A stretch of DNA of 64,000 nucleotides from Nocardioides caldifontis (lineage in GTDB: Bacteria; Actinomycetota; Actinomycetes; Propionibacteriales; Nocardioidaceae), in assembly GCF_008087345.1 (NCBI RefSeq), contig NZ_VHIB01000011.1:1-64000 (forward strand), read 5' to 3'. Below the pieces are notes generated by a model, which was not told where the DNA came from, ran no database searches, and worked only from the letters and a program-made list of their open reading frames with translations. Every line of letters starts with the position of its first letter. Position 1 is the first letter of the stretch. Position numbers and translations under genes: made by a program. This document shows positions 8,303 to 16,656 of the stretch, one piece after another.

Positions 8303-9301
8303 TCACGTGTCGTACCCCTGTCTCATCAGCCGCAGCTGCAGGGCGGTGAAGACCAGCAGCATCGCGAACAGCGCGAAGGCGAGGGTGCTGGCGTAGCCCA
8401 TGTCGAAGTACTTGAAGCCCCAGAGGTACATGTAATAGACCATCGTGGTCGTCTTGTTGACCGGTCCGCCGCTGGTCATGATGTAGATCTGCGTGAAGAC
8501 CTGCAGCGACCCGATGATCCCGAGGACCAGCAGGAACACCGTCGTCGGGCGGAGCATCGGGATCGTGATGTACCACAGCCGCCGCAGGGGACCGCACCCG
8601 TCGATCCGGGCCGACTCGTAGAGCTCCTCGGGGATCGCCTGGAGCCCGGCGAGGTAGACGACCATCGAGAAGCCGACGCTCGCCCAGACGCTCATCAGGA
8701 TGACGCCGGGCATGGCGAGGTTCTTGTCGGAGAGCCACAGCAGCGGCTCGTCGATGATGTGCAGCTCGAGCAGGTAGTGGTTGAAGAGCCCGTAGTCCCC
8801 GTTGTAGAGCCACTTCCAGAGGATCGCGGAGACCACGAAGGGCGTCACGACCGGCAGGTAGAAGGCGGTCCGGAAGATGCCACGGAACCGGAACGGCAGG
8901 TTGAGCAGGAGCGCGAGCAGCAGCCCGATCGCCATGTGCAGCGGCACCGACGCCCCGGTGAAGTACGCCGTGTTCAGCACCGACTCGACGAACCGCTCGT
9001 CACCGACCATGTCCCGGTAGTTGTCGAGGCCGACGAACGGCTTCTCCGGCTCGATGATGCTCCACCGGCGGAAGGTGAGCCAGAAGCCGAACACGAGAGC
9101 GCCCAGGGTGAAGACCGAGAAGATGATCATCCCGGGAAGCAGGAAGAAGTACGCGGACCGTTCGCCCCAGATCCGGCCGCCGAGGCCGGGTCGGTTCTCG
9201 TGCGGGATGTTCGGCTTGGCCTTCCGCCGCGACCGCCGCCCCCCGACCTCGGGGGCGGGGGTCGCGGCGTCGGTGCCGGCCGTCAGGTGCGATGCGGCCA
9301 T
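8303..9301 (-). CDS. Carbohydrate ABC transporter permease, MalF type
   Basis: A 332-residue CUT1-family permease. It has a basic N-terminal tail (GGRRSRRKAKP, residues 20-30), about six membrane helices, and the EAA-type loop ESARIDGCGPLRRLW near 229. Its ATG at 9301 overlaps the stop of the binding-protein gene (ATGA), so synthesis is coupled. It forms the channel with the MalG-type subunit 16 bases downstream. Confidence 0.93.
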   Translation of the reverse strand: MAASHLTAGTDAATPAPEVGGRRSRRKAKPNIPHENRPGLGGRIWGERSAYFFLLPGMIIFSVFTLGALVFGFWLTFRRWSIIEPEKPFVGLDNYRDMVGDERFVESVLNTAYFTGASVPLHMAIGLLLALLLNLPFRFRGIFRTAFYLPVVTPFVVSAILWKWLYNGDYGLFNHYLLELHIIDEPLLWLSDKNLAMPGVILMSVWASVGFSMVVYLAGLQAIPEELYESARIDGCGPLRRLWYITIPMLRPTTVFLLVLGIIGSLQVFTQIYIMTSGGPVNKTTTMVYYMYLWGFKYFDMGYASTLAFALFAMLLVFTALQLRLMRQGYDT

Positions 9302-10623
9302 CAGCGAGACAGGATCGCGCGGCCCTGCTCGGCAGCGCTCTCCACGGCCTCCCGGGCAGTCACGTCACCGTAGATCGCCTTGCCGAGCTCCTCGTTGAGG
9401 ATGGTCTCGACCCGCGGGTACTTCGGGTTGTTCACGGTGCTCGCCACGCCGCACTCCATCAGCTCCGCGAAGGGCTTGAGGATCGGCTTCTCCTTCTCCA
9501 GGTCCTCGCTCTCGAGCAGCGACCGCGTCGGGGGCAGCAGGGTGCCCTCGGTCTTGTAGGTCCAGTCGGCGAGGTTCTCGGGACGGGAGAGGAACTCCAT
9601 CCACAGCCACGCCGCGTCGGAGACCTCGGTGTCGTCGAACATGACCAATGAGTCACCGGCGATCGTGGTCTTGCAGCCGGCGTCGCCCTCCGGCAACGGA
9701 GCCGCAGCCCACTTGCCGTCGATCTGCGGGAACTCGTCGGCGAGCGTCCCGGCGAACCAGGCTCCGGCGACGTACATCGCGACGTCTCCCTGGGCGAAGG
9801 CCACGCGGCCGTCGTAGGAGTTGGAGTTGAAGTAGTCCGGCGGCGAGTACTGCGCGAGGTCCACGTAGAACTCGGCGGCCTTCATCCCCTCCTCGCTGTC
9901 GAACGCGATGTCCGTGCCGTCCTCGGTCAGCACGTCCCCGCCCGCCTGGTAGAGCCACGGGTACCAGTAGTACGCCGACTCGGTCGCGAACATCTCGAAG
10001 CCGTACTGGTCCTTGCTCTCGTCGGTGAGCTGCTCGGCGGCGTCGGCGAACTCCTCCCACGTCGCCGGGGGCTCGGCGATGCCGGCCTCCTCGAACAGGT
10101 CGGTGCGGTAGAAGAGCCCGGTGGTCTCGCCGTCGTACGGGAGCCCCCACATCGTGTCGTCGTAGGTGACGAAGGTCTTGAACGCGTCGACGTAGTCGTC
10201 GGACTTCACGACCTCGCTGCGGGACATGTAGTTCTCGAGGTCCACCAGGGCGCCGCGGGACGCGTAGTCGGCGGTGTCGCTGGCGTTGATGTAGGCCACG
10301 TCGGGCGCGTTGTTGCCGGCGATGCGGGTGCTGAGCACCTGCTGGGCCTGCTCAGCGGGAGCGTTCTCGAACTTGATCGTGATGTTCGGGTACTCCTTCT
10401 CGAACTCCGCCTTCATCTGCTTCATCTGCGGCTGGTTGCCCACCCACGAGAAGAACGTGACGGTCTGCGGCTCGGAAGGCTCCTCCACCGGCCCCTCGCC
10501 CTTGCCGACGTCGGCGCGAGGCTCGTCGTCGCCGTCACCGCCGCCGCAAGCGGCGAGCCCCGTGCCGGCCACGATGGTCAGGGCGACGATCGCCGGGATC
10601 CTCCAGGACTTGTGATACCTCAC
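9301..10623 (-). CDS. ABC transporter sugar-binding lipoprotein
   Basis: Extracellular solute-binding protein of CUT1 importers, 440 residues. A signal peptide ends in a lipobox LAAC with the lipid-anchored Cys at residue 26, followed by a Gly/Asp-rich linker. The rest is a two-lobed binding protein of the maltose-binding class (family stretch VTFFSWVGNQPQMKQM near the start; FNSNSYDGRVAFAQGDVAMY in the C-lobe). The GTG at 10623 is chosen because GAGGGAG lies 8-9 bases upstream and the basic signal n-region starts there. It is the first gene of the six-gene operon 10623-4064. A promoter and operator precede it. Confidence 0.93.
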   Translation of the reverse strand: MRYHKSWRIPAIVALTIVAGTGLAACGGGDGDDEPRADVGKGEGPVEEPSEPQTVTFFSWVGNQPQMKQMKAEFEKEYPNITIKFENAPAEQAQQVLSTRIAGNNAPDVAYINASDTADYASRGALVDLENYMSRSEVVKSDDYVDAFKTFVTYDDTMWGLPYDGETTGLFYRTDLFEEAGIAEPPATWEEFADAAEQLTDESKDQYGFEMFATESAYYWYPWLYQAGGDVLTEDGTDIAFDSEEGMKAAEFYVDLAQYSPPDYFNSNSYDGRVAFAQGDVAMYVAGAWFAGTLADEFPQIDGKWAAAPLPEGDAGCKTTIAGDSLVMFDDTEVSDAAWLWMEFLSRPENLADWTYKTEGTLLPPTRSLLESEDLEKEKPILKPFAELMECGVASTVNNPKYPRVETILNEELGKAIYGDVTAREAVESAAEQGRAILSR

Positions 10624-10677
10624 TGCACCCGCTCCCTCTTCTCGGACGGCGTCGACAGAGAGCCAGAGCGACCGGTG

Positions 10678-10689
10678 CAAATCGATTGG
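10678..10689. promoter_or_regulatory. Putative LacI-type operator, site C
   Basis: CAAATCGATTGG, 11 of 12 matches to CAAATCGATTTG, flanked by G and C. It lies 15 bases downstream of the -10 box and 55 bases before the binding-protein GTG, just past the predicted transcription start. This is a usual place for a LacI-family repressor. Confidence 0.72.
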
Positions 10690-10703
10690 CCTCCTGGTCG
10701 GGA

Positions 10704-10732
10704 AGCCTGCGCCGTGGTCGGGCGTTTGTCAA
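10704..10732 (-). promoter_or_regulatory. Promoter for the ABC importer operon
   Basis: On the minus strand a consensus -35 TTGACA (10727-10732) is followed, after 17 bases, by CAGGCT (10704-10709), which keeps the A2 and T6 of a -10 box. It drives the operon starting at 10623. The whole promoter lies in the gap after the AraC-type gene. Confidence 0.6.
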
Positions 10733-10751
10733 TGGATGAAGGTGGTGTCGG

Positions 10752-11582
10752 TCACACATTGTGACGTGACCGAGACGGAGCCGTGCCGTACCTCCTGCGG
10801 TAGGCGCGTCCGAAGTGCGAGAGGCTGCCGAACCCCGCCGCATGACAGACCTCGGTGACCGACAGCGAAGTCGAGGCGAGCAGCGACCGCGCGAACCGCA
10901 ACCGGCTCGCCTGGAGGTACTCCTGGAACGCCATCCCGGTGTGCTGCCGGAACCGCTCGCTGAACCAGTTCGGCGACAGGTGGGCACGCGCTGCAGCGTC
11001 CGCCAGCGTGATCGGGTCGCGGAAGTGCCGGTCGACGAAGAGCACCGCGTCACGGACCCCATCCCGCTCGTCCGCACGGCCTCCTCCGGCAGGCTCGGAG
11101 CCGTCCACCGCCGCGCGGCGCGCCAGCTCCACCAGCAGGCAGGCCAGCAGCCCCTCGGCGAGGCGTGCGCTGCCCCACCGCGGATCCTCGAGCTCGGAGC
11201 GCAGCCGTGCAAGGTCGTCCGCGGCACCGGAGAACCCGTCGGCACGCCACGGGAATCCGTCGAGGCCGCCCGTTCCCAGGGCGGCGAGCTCACGCTCCAT
11301 GACGGCCGGGGCGACGACGGTGTTGAAGCAGTCGAGCGGCTCCTCCCCCGTCACCTCGAGCGCGTGGAAGTCGGCGGGCGACAGCAGGAACGCGCTCCCC
11401 GGCCCGATCGTCGTCGCCTCGCCGTTGACGACGTGCCGTGCGGTGCCCGCGACGACCAGCCCGAGCTCGTAGTAGTCGTGCCAGTGGACCTCGACGCTGC
11501 CGAGGCGCGGCCGCATGACGCGGACGCCGGCGCGCGGGTGCAGCAGCGACTCCGTGCTGAACCGCTCCACGAGGTCGGTCAC
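10752..11582 (-). CDS. AraC family transcriptional regulator
   Basis: A 276-residue regulator with an N-terminal cupin effector domain (HWHDYYELGLVVAG, residues 33-46) and a C-terminal double helix-turn-helix of about 95 residues. The second-helix signature is VTEVCHAAGFGSLSHFGRAYRRRYGTAPS-like (C-terminal part). The GTG start at 11582 lies 18 bases from operator site D and is divergent from the LacI-type gene, so the two regulators share a control region. It points towards the ABC operon. It probably activates sugar uptake in response to a soluble effector. Confidence 0.92.
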   Translation of the reverse strand: MTDLVERFSTESLLHPRAGVRVMRPRLGSVEVHWHDYYELGLVVAGTARHVVNGEATTIGPGSAFLLSPADFHALEVTGEEPLDCFNTVVAPAVMERELAALGTGGLDGFPWRADGFSGAADDLARLRSELEDPRWGSARLAEGLLACLLVELARRAAVDGSEPAGGGRADERDGVRDAVLFVDRHFRDPITLADAAARAHLSPNWFSERFRQHTGMAFQEYLQASRLRFARSLLASTSLSVTEVCHAAGFGSLSHFGRAYRRRYGTAPSRSRHNV

Positions 11583-11599
11583 GAGAGATCCATCGGCGT

Positions 11600-11611
11600 C
11601 AAATCGATTTG
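11600..11611. promoter_or_regulatory. Putative LacI-type operator, site D (perfect copy)
   Basis: CAAATCGATTTG, a perfect 12-base palindrome. It lies between the divergent AraC and LacI-type genes. A -10-like TACAGT at 11620-11625 lies 7 bases before the lacI-type ATG, so the operator falls over the -35/spacer region. This suggests autoregulation, and possibly a leaderless transcript. Confidence 0.78.
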
Positions 11612-11631
11612 GGCTCCGTTACAGTACCGCC

Positions 11632-12672
11632 ATGTCCACACGTGAGGCGGCTGCCGGCCCGGACGGAGCGTCGTCCCCGGGCTCGCGCGTGACCATTGCG
11701 CAGGTCGCGAGCCGCGCCGGGGTGAGCCCGACGACGGTGTCGCACGTCCTGTCCGGCAAGCGCGTGGTCGGCGCCGCGACTCGGGGCACGGTGCTGGAGG
11801 CGATCCGCGAGCTCGGCTACCGGCCCAACTTCGTGGCCCGCAACCTGCGCACCCGCCAGTCCCACATGATCGCGGTCGTCGTCCCCGACATCACCAACCC
11901 GTTCTACGCCGTGCTGACGCGCGGTCTCGCCGACGCGGTCGACGCGGCGGGCTACGGCACCTACGTCTGCAACACCGACGGCCAGCACGAGCGCGAGCGC
12001 AAGTTCTTCGAGGACGTCATGGACCGCGGGGTGGACGGCATCGTCTTCGCCTCCGGCGAGACGGCCGCCGAGCTCTCGTTCGGTCCCGCGGACGCCTCGA
12101 CGCCGATCATCTGCATCGGCGAGCAGCTCGACCACCCGCTGTGCGACGCGGTCGTCCCCGACGACGAGGCGGGCTCACGCGAGGCCGGCGCGTTCCTCGC
12201 CGCCCGGGGCTACACGCGGGTGGCGATGATCCAGGGGCCGCCGCACTACGGCGCTCCGCGCACCGCAGGGTTCCGGGCGGCGATGCAGGCCGCGAAGCGC
12301 AAGGTGCCCGCCCAGCGCATGGTGCGCGGCGACTGGACGCGCAAGGGCGGCTACGAGGCGATGAAGAAGCTGATGGCCCACAGCCCGCCCCCCGACGCGG
12401 TCTTCTGCGCCAACGACCTGATGGCGATCGGCGCGATGGACGTCGCCCACGAGCTGGGGCTCGCGGTCCCCGACGACCTCGCGATCGTCGGCTTCGACGA
12501 CGTCGACGCCGCCACGATCGTCACGCCCCAGCTGACCACCGTGCGCAACCCGGCGTACGACGCGGGGAGCACGGCGGGCGATCTCCTGCTCAGCCGGATG
12601 TCCGGGCGCTACACCGGCAGCGGACGCACGGTGGTGCTCCCGTGCCCGCTGGTCACCCGGGGCAGCGCGTGA
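11632..12672 (+). CDS. LacI family transcriptional regulator
   Basis: A 346-residue sugar-responsive repressor, the likely controller of the island. The N-terminal helix-turn-helix covers residues 20-68 (TIAQVASRAGVSPTTVSHVL) with the hinge region after it. The rest is a periplasmic-binding-like effector domain with the family features SHMIAVVVPDITNPFY and FCANDLMAIGAM. The ATG at 11632 is preferred to an upstream in-frame start because it gives the usual 20-residue lead into the helix-turn-helix. The perfect CAAATCGATTTG palindrome lies 21 bases upstream. The central CG step and A/T-rich half-sites are typical of LacI-family operators. Confidence 0.95.
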   Translation: MSTREAAAGPDGASSPGSRVTIAQVASRAGVSPTTVSHVLSGKRVVGAATRGTVLEAIRELGYRPNFVARNLRTRQSHMIAVVVPDITNPFYAVLTRGLADAVDAAGYGTYVCNTDGQHERERKFFEDVMDRGVDGIVFASGETAAELSFGPADASTPIICIGEQLDHPLCDAVVPDDEAGSREAGAFLAARGYTRVAMIQGPPHYGAPRTAGFRAAMQAAKRKVPAQRMVRGDWTRKGGYEAMKKLMAHSPPPDAVFCANDLMAIGAMDVAHELGLAVPDDLAIVGFDDVDAATIVTPQLTTVRNPAYDAGSTAGDLLLSRMSGRYTGSGRTVVLPCPLVTRGSA

Positions 12673-12696
12673 GGGCACGGGCCGGGGTCGAGCGAC

Positions 12697-13650
12697 TCAC
12701 GGCTCGGGGAACGTCACCACGGCCTTGACGAACCCCTCGGGCTTGTCGCGCAGCGTCGCGAACGCGTCGTCGATGCGCTCGAGCGGGAAGCGGTGGCTGA
12801 CCATCCCGTCCATCGACAGCACGCCGGAGGCGAGCAACCGCATCCCGACGGACATCCCCCGCATGATCGTCGGGACCTCGCGGAAGTGGGCGTTGACGAC
12901 CGTGAACGCCATCCAGTTCCACCACGCCAGCGGCAGCACCCGGTCGGGCCCCTGGTGGAACCCGACGACGGCGATCTTCCCGCTCATCCTGGTGGTGTCG
13001 CCGCAGGTCGTGAGCGCGCCCTGCGTCCCGGTGCACTCGAACGTGATGTCCGCACCGCGGCCGTCGGTCACCTCGCGCACGACGTCGGGGAGCGACTCGC
13101 GGGTCACGTCGACGACCCGGGTGGCGCCGAGCCGGGCGGCGCGCTCGAGGGCGTCGGCGCGCGCGTCGGCCACGACGACCTGGCGGGGGCCGCGCAGGGC
13201 GACGAGCTTCTGCACCAGGTTGCCCATGAACCCGGCGCCGATCAGCACGACGTCGTCGGCGAGCCGGACGTCGGCGGCCTCGACGGCGTTGGCGGCGCAC
13301 GCGAGCGGCTCGCCGAGCGCCTCGTCGAGGGGCCCGTCCCCCGCCGGGAAGCAGTACGCCGCGTCCACCGCGACCAGCTCCGCGAAGCCGCGCTCGGTCA
13401 CCCAGACCGCGACCCGCTCGCCGACCGCCCAGCCGGTGACCTCGAGGCCCACCGCGGCGACCACGCCGCTCACCTCGTGGCCCGGGTAGCGGGGCTCGCC
13501 GCCGGCCGGCCCGTCGATCCACGTCTCGAGCTCGGAGGCGCAGACGCCGGAGGCGACGACGCGCACCAGCAGCTGGCCGCGGCCGGCCTCCGGCGGGTCG
13601 ACCTCCTCGAGGGAGAACTGCTGCGCCTCGCGCAGGACCGCGATCCTCAC
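12697..13650 (-). CDS. Zinc-type medium-chain alcohol/sugar dehydrogenase
   Basis: A 317-residue medium-chain dehydrogenase. Catalytic-zinc-type residues C37 (SGVCASE) and H58-E59 (PGHEV) are visible, as is a Rossmann motif GAGFMG at 138-143. The structural-zinc Cys lobe of classic alcohol dehydrogenases is shortened or absent, as in several sorbitol- or threonine-type relatives. The GTG at 13650 overlaps the stop of the upstream glycosidase-like gene (GTGA). It is the last gene of the minus-strand operon that begins at 19850. It would oxidise or reduce a sugar alcohol or keto sugar with NAD(P); the substrate is unknown. Confidence 0.87.
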   Translation of the reverse strand: MRIAVLREAQQFSLEEVDPPEAGRGQLLVRVVASGVCASELETWIDGPAGGEPRYPGHEVSGVVAAVGLEVTGWAVGERVAVWVTERGFAELVAVDAAYCFPAGDGPLDEALGEPLACAANAVEAADVRLADDVVLIGAGFMGNLVQKLVALRGPRQVVVADARADALERAARLGATRVVDVTRESLPDVVREVTDGRGADITFECTGTQGALTTCGDTTRMSGKIAVVGFHQGPDRVLPLAWWNWMAFTVVNAHFREVPTIMRGMSVGMRLLASGVLSMDGMVSHRFPLERIDDAFATLRDKPEGFVKAVVTFPEP

Positions 13651-15215
13651 CCGAGCTCCCCGTCGTGGAGCACCACGATCGTGTAGACCCCGAGGCTCTC
13701 GACGTGCAGCCGGTGGACCCCGTCCTCGACGACCACGTCGAGCGGCGTCCGCCGCCCGTCCGGGGTCACCATCGTCGCGCGCTCCTTGTCCTTCGGCAGC
13801 CGGACCCGCAACGGTACGCCGGTCACCGGCCGCACCGCGTCGAGCGCGGCGTCGTAGTCGTAGTTCACCAGGTGCAGGGCGACCGACCCGTCCGCGAGGT
13901 GCTGCAGGTTGGCCGCCACCGGCGCGGACGTGTCGACCTGGCGTCCGTGGGGCAGCAGCTCGTCGACGACGTCGTGGTGTGCGGTCCGCAGGTCGCCCTC
14001 GACGGGCAGGTTCGCGGCCCTGCGGTCGGTGACCACGACCGTGCCGCCACCGGCGAGGTACTCCTCGACCCCGGCGGCCTGGGCCTCGGTGAGCGCGTGC
14101 ACGTCCGGCAGGACCACGGTGGTGTAGCGGCGGAGCTCCTCGGCGGACGCCCGGTCCGGCGCGGTCACGCCGTCGGCCCAGATCACCACGTCGAACGGGA
14201 CGGCCGCGCCCGCCAGCGTGCCGGTCACGACCCGGTAGGGGACGACGACGGACGCGTCGGTCGCGTTGGTCGTGTTGTCGCTGGCGTCGGCCTTGCCGAT
14301 GAGCTCGCGGGTGCTCTCCACGCTGAACACGACCGCGACTTCGTTGACCGTGCGCCGTGCGAACAGCTGCTCGTGGTCGGCGAGGAATGCCTGGATCTCC
14401 GTGGCCAGCCCGTGGGGCGCGTAGAACGAGTCCTCGATGACGCTGCCCATCCACGAGCCGTAGGGCACCGACATGTTCGCCCCGAAGGCCGCCGCCTCGA
14501 AGAGCGAGAGCCGGAACAGGTCGTGCCCCTTCCCCTTCCCCAGCAGCCCGATGAGCTCGGGTACCACCCCGCCGTACGGGTTCTCGACGACGACGACGTC
14601 CTTGTCGCCGCAGAAGGCAGCGACGTAGCGGTACCACTCGGGCTGCCGGTACGTCGTGTTCCGCATCTCGGTGATGACCAGGTCGACGTCGTCGGCGAGC
14701 GCGAGGTACATCGGCTCGAGGTTGAAGAAGTTGCCGGAGACGATGATCTCCCGGCCGACCGAGCGGGCGTAGCCGCGCGCGTAGTCGGCGAGCTCGGCGA
14801 AGTAGCGCTTGATCGCACGGCACTGGAAGGCGTAGTAGTCACCGAACAGCGGCGCGGACTCCCGCCCCTCCTTGAAGTCGTGGCCGCGCTCGAGCAGCCA
14901 CTCGCCGTAGTGGAAGTCACCGAGGTCGACGCCCTCGAGCTCGGGAGGCGGTTGCGTCATCGAGCGCAGGTGCTCCCGGAACCCCTTCATGCAGTCCTTG
15001 CAGAAGCACGCGCCGTACTGGAAGGCGCCCATCGGCAGCTCGGCCTCGTCGAGCTGGATCCCGTCGACGCCGGCGTCGACCTGGATCCGGATGACGGCCT
15101 TGAGGTACTCCCGCCAGACCGGGTTGTTGCGGTCCATGTAGAAGCACTGGTGCTCGCGGTCCGGGCACTCCACCCAGTGCGCGTGGCACGGCCGCTGGTG
15201 GATGTCGCGGACCAC
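13647..15215 (-). CDS. C-terminal part of a glycosidase-like protein split by an in-frame TAG
   Basis: Reads on in the same frame as the 157-residue fragment ending at 15243, with only a TAG and nine codons between. Conserved-looking sequence (PVTDLVEECVVRDIHQRPC) continues directly after the TAG. This part carries the second half of a TIM barrel (DAGVDGIQLDEAELPMGAF near residues 48-66, with acidic residues in catalytic-type positions). It then has a Rossmann-like region like the beta-galactosidase trimerisation/GATase-like domain (VEEYLAGGGTVVVTDRR), and a small C-terminal beta domain. Together the fragments resemble uncharacterised glycosyl-hydrolase-like families (GHL6 type). A GTG at 15215 preceded by GAGGAG could restart translation, but the protein would lack half the barrel. 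Confidence 0.7.
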   Translation of the reverse strand: MVRDIHQRPCHAHWVECPDREHQCFYMDRNNPVWREYLKAVIRIQVDAGVDGIQLDEAELPMGAFQYGACFCKDCMKGFREHLRSMTQPPPELEGVDLGDFHYGEWLLERGHDFKEGRESAPLFGDYYAFQCRAIKRYFAELADYARGYARSVGREIIVSGNFFNLEPMYLALADDVDLVITEMRNTTYRQPEWYRYVAAFCGDKDVVVVENPYGGVVPELIGLLGKGKGHDLFRLSLFEAAAFGANMSVPYGSWMGSVIEDSFYAPHGLATEIQAFLADHEQLFARRTVNEVAVVFSVESTRELIGKADASDNTTNATDASVVVPYRVVTGTLAGAAVPFDVVIWADGVTAPDRASAEELRRYTTVVLPDVHALTEAQAAGVEEYLAGGGTVVVTDRRAANLPVEGDLRTAHHDVVDELLPHGRQVDTSAPVAANLQHLADGSVALHLVNYDYDAALDAVRPVTGVPLRVRLPKDKERATMVTPDGRRTPLDVVVEDGVHRLHVESLGVYTIVVLHDGELG

Positions 15216-15242
15216 GCACTCCTCGACGAGGTCGGTGACCGG

Positions 15243-15716
15243 CTAGCCGTCGCTGTTGACGAGCCCCGCCGGGAAGTAGTGCTCGACGGGCTTCCAGAGC
15301 GAGGGATAGCGGTTCGACGAGAACTCGCGCAGCCCCATCCAGTCGCGCTTCCCGACGCCCCGCAGCTCGTTGATCGCCAGCACCGTGGTCTCGTCCCCGT
15401 CGAGCTCGACGGGGAACTCCCACCCCTGCGCCTCGAAGACGATGCCGAGCACCTTGATGCCCCGCTCGTGGCAGGCGGCGACGAACTCGCTGTCGTTGAC
15501 GAACCCGTAGAACCGCGACCGGGCGTCCACCGGGCCGAAGGCCTCCTGCTCCAGGTAGGGCAGCGAGAGCGAGCCGCCGCCCATCGACGCCCAGACCAGC
15601 ACGGTCGCGCGGTAGTCGACGAGGTCGTCGACCATCTTCAGCCGCCGCGGCGGCAGGCTCGGGTGGTAGCAGTGCTGGCGCGGGAACCAGGCGTCGAAGT
15701 AGACACCGCGGTGCAT
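15243..15716 (-). CDS. N-terminal part of a glycosidase-like protein, ended by a premature TAG
   Basis: 157 residues starting MHRGVYFDAWFPRQH and ending NSDG at a TAG (15243-15245). It contains the first strands and helices of a TIM barrel (LVWASMGGGSLSLPYLEQEAFG; VLGIVFEAQGWEF), as in hypothetical glycosyl hydrolase families. The downstream 13647-15215 segment is in the same frame and completes the fold, so the intact gene would be 13647-15716 (689 codons). One base change, for example from GAG, CAG or AAG, explains the stop. Alternatives are a sequencing error or recent pseudogenisation. It sits between the TIM-barrel epimerase-like gene and the alcohol dehydrogenase gene. Confidence 0.68.
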   Translation of the reverse strand: MHRGVYFDAWFPRQHCYHPSLPPRRLKMVDDLVDYRATVLVWASMGGGSLSLPYLEQEAFGPVDARSRFYGFVNDSEFVAACHERGIKVLGIVFEAQGWEFPVELDGDETTVLAINELRGVGKRDWMGLREFSSNRYPSLWKPVEHYFPAGLVNSDG

Positions 15717-15738
15717 GCTGGGCCTTCCGGTCGGGGGA

Positions 15739-16656
15739 TCAGTCGACGATCAACGGGGAGAGGGTGCGCTCGGCGATGCCCAGCCCCTGCAGGACGCGTG
15801 TCTGGTCGCCGCTCCAGACGGGGTCCTCGTGCTCGACGGAGACCACCCCGTCGTACCCCGCCTGGTAGAGCCGGTCGACCAGCCGCCGCCAGTCGACCTC
15901 ACCCAGCCCGGGGATCCGGTAGCGCCACCAGCCACTGACCCACGGCTCCCGGTCGAGGACGCGGCCGAAGACGCCGTAGCGGGAACGGGCGTCGACGTGC
16001 ACCTCGACGTCCTTGGCCTGCACGTGCAGCACCCGGTCGGCGTGCGCCTCGAGCGCGGCGAGCGGGTCGATCCCCAACCACACCAGGTGGGACGGGTCGT
16101 AGTTGAGCCACAGCCCGAGCCCGGCCATCCACCCCCAGAGCTCCGGCGAGTAGGCGAGGTTCGCCGGGTAGCCGTCGGGGTGCCACCCCTCCATCGGGCA
16201 GTTCTCGACGACCAGCCGGACGCCGCGGTCCGCGGCGTAGTCGACCAGGGGCGGCAGCACCTTCTCGGCCAGGCGGAGGTTCTCGGCGACGCTGCGGGAC
16301 ACGTCGCGGCCGACGAAGGTGCCGACGAGTCCGACGCCGAGGAGCTGGGCGGCGTCGATGCACCGCCGCAGGTGCTCGTGCGTGGCCTCTCGTACCGCGA
16401 GGTCGGCGTGGAGGTTGTTCTCGTAGTAGGCGACCGCGGAGAGCTCGAGGCCGTGGTGCGCGAACAGCTCCCGCACCCGGTGCGCCTCGACCTCGCCGAA
16501 CGACTCGACGTCGAGGTGGCTCGCCTCCCAGTCCCGGCCCGGCCGGTCCGGCCAGGCGGCGACCTCGAGCGCGGAGTAGCCGTGCTCCTCCGCCCACGCG
16601 GCGATCTCCTCCAGCGGCGTGCCCGGCAGGCACGCGGTGAGGAACCCCAGCCTCAT
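15739..16656 (-). CDS. Sugar phosphate isomerase/epimerase-type TIM barrel (AP endonuclease 2 family)
   Basis: A 305-residue protein of the xylose-isomerase-like TIM-barrel family. Metal- and acid/base-type residues are E151 (VVENCPMEGW), D187 and H190 (NYDPSHLVW), H211 (HVQAKD) and E275 (SVEHED), the expected ring at the barrel mouth. Known relatives isomerise or epimerise keto sugars, dehydrate inosose, or cleave 3-keto-glycosides by elimination. The ATG at 16656 overlaps the stop of the dioxygenase gene (ATGA). With four GFO/IDH/MocA proteins nearby, a role after sugar oxidation is plausible. Confidence 0.85.
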   Translation of the reverse strand: MRLGFLTACLPGTPLEEIAAWAEEHGYSALEVAAWPDRPGRDWEASHLDVESFGEVEAHRVRELFAHHGLELSAVAYYENNLHADLAVREATHEHLRRCIDAAQLLGVGLVGTFVGRDVSRSVAENLRLAEKVLPPLVDYAADRGVRLVVENCPMEGWHPDGYPANLAYSPELWGWMAGLGLWLNYDPSHLVWLGIDPLAALEAHADRVLHVQAKDVEVHVDARSRYGVFGRVLDREPWVSGWWRYRIPGLGEVDWRRLVDRLYQAGYDGVVSVEHEDPVWSGDQTRVLQGLGIAERTLSPLIVD

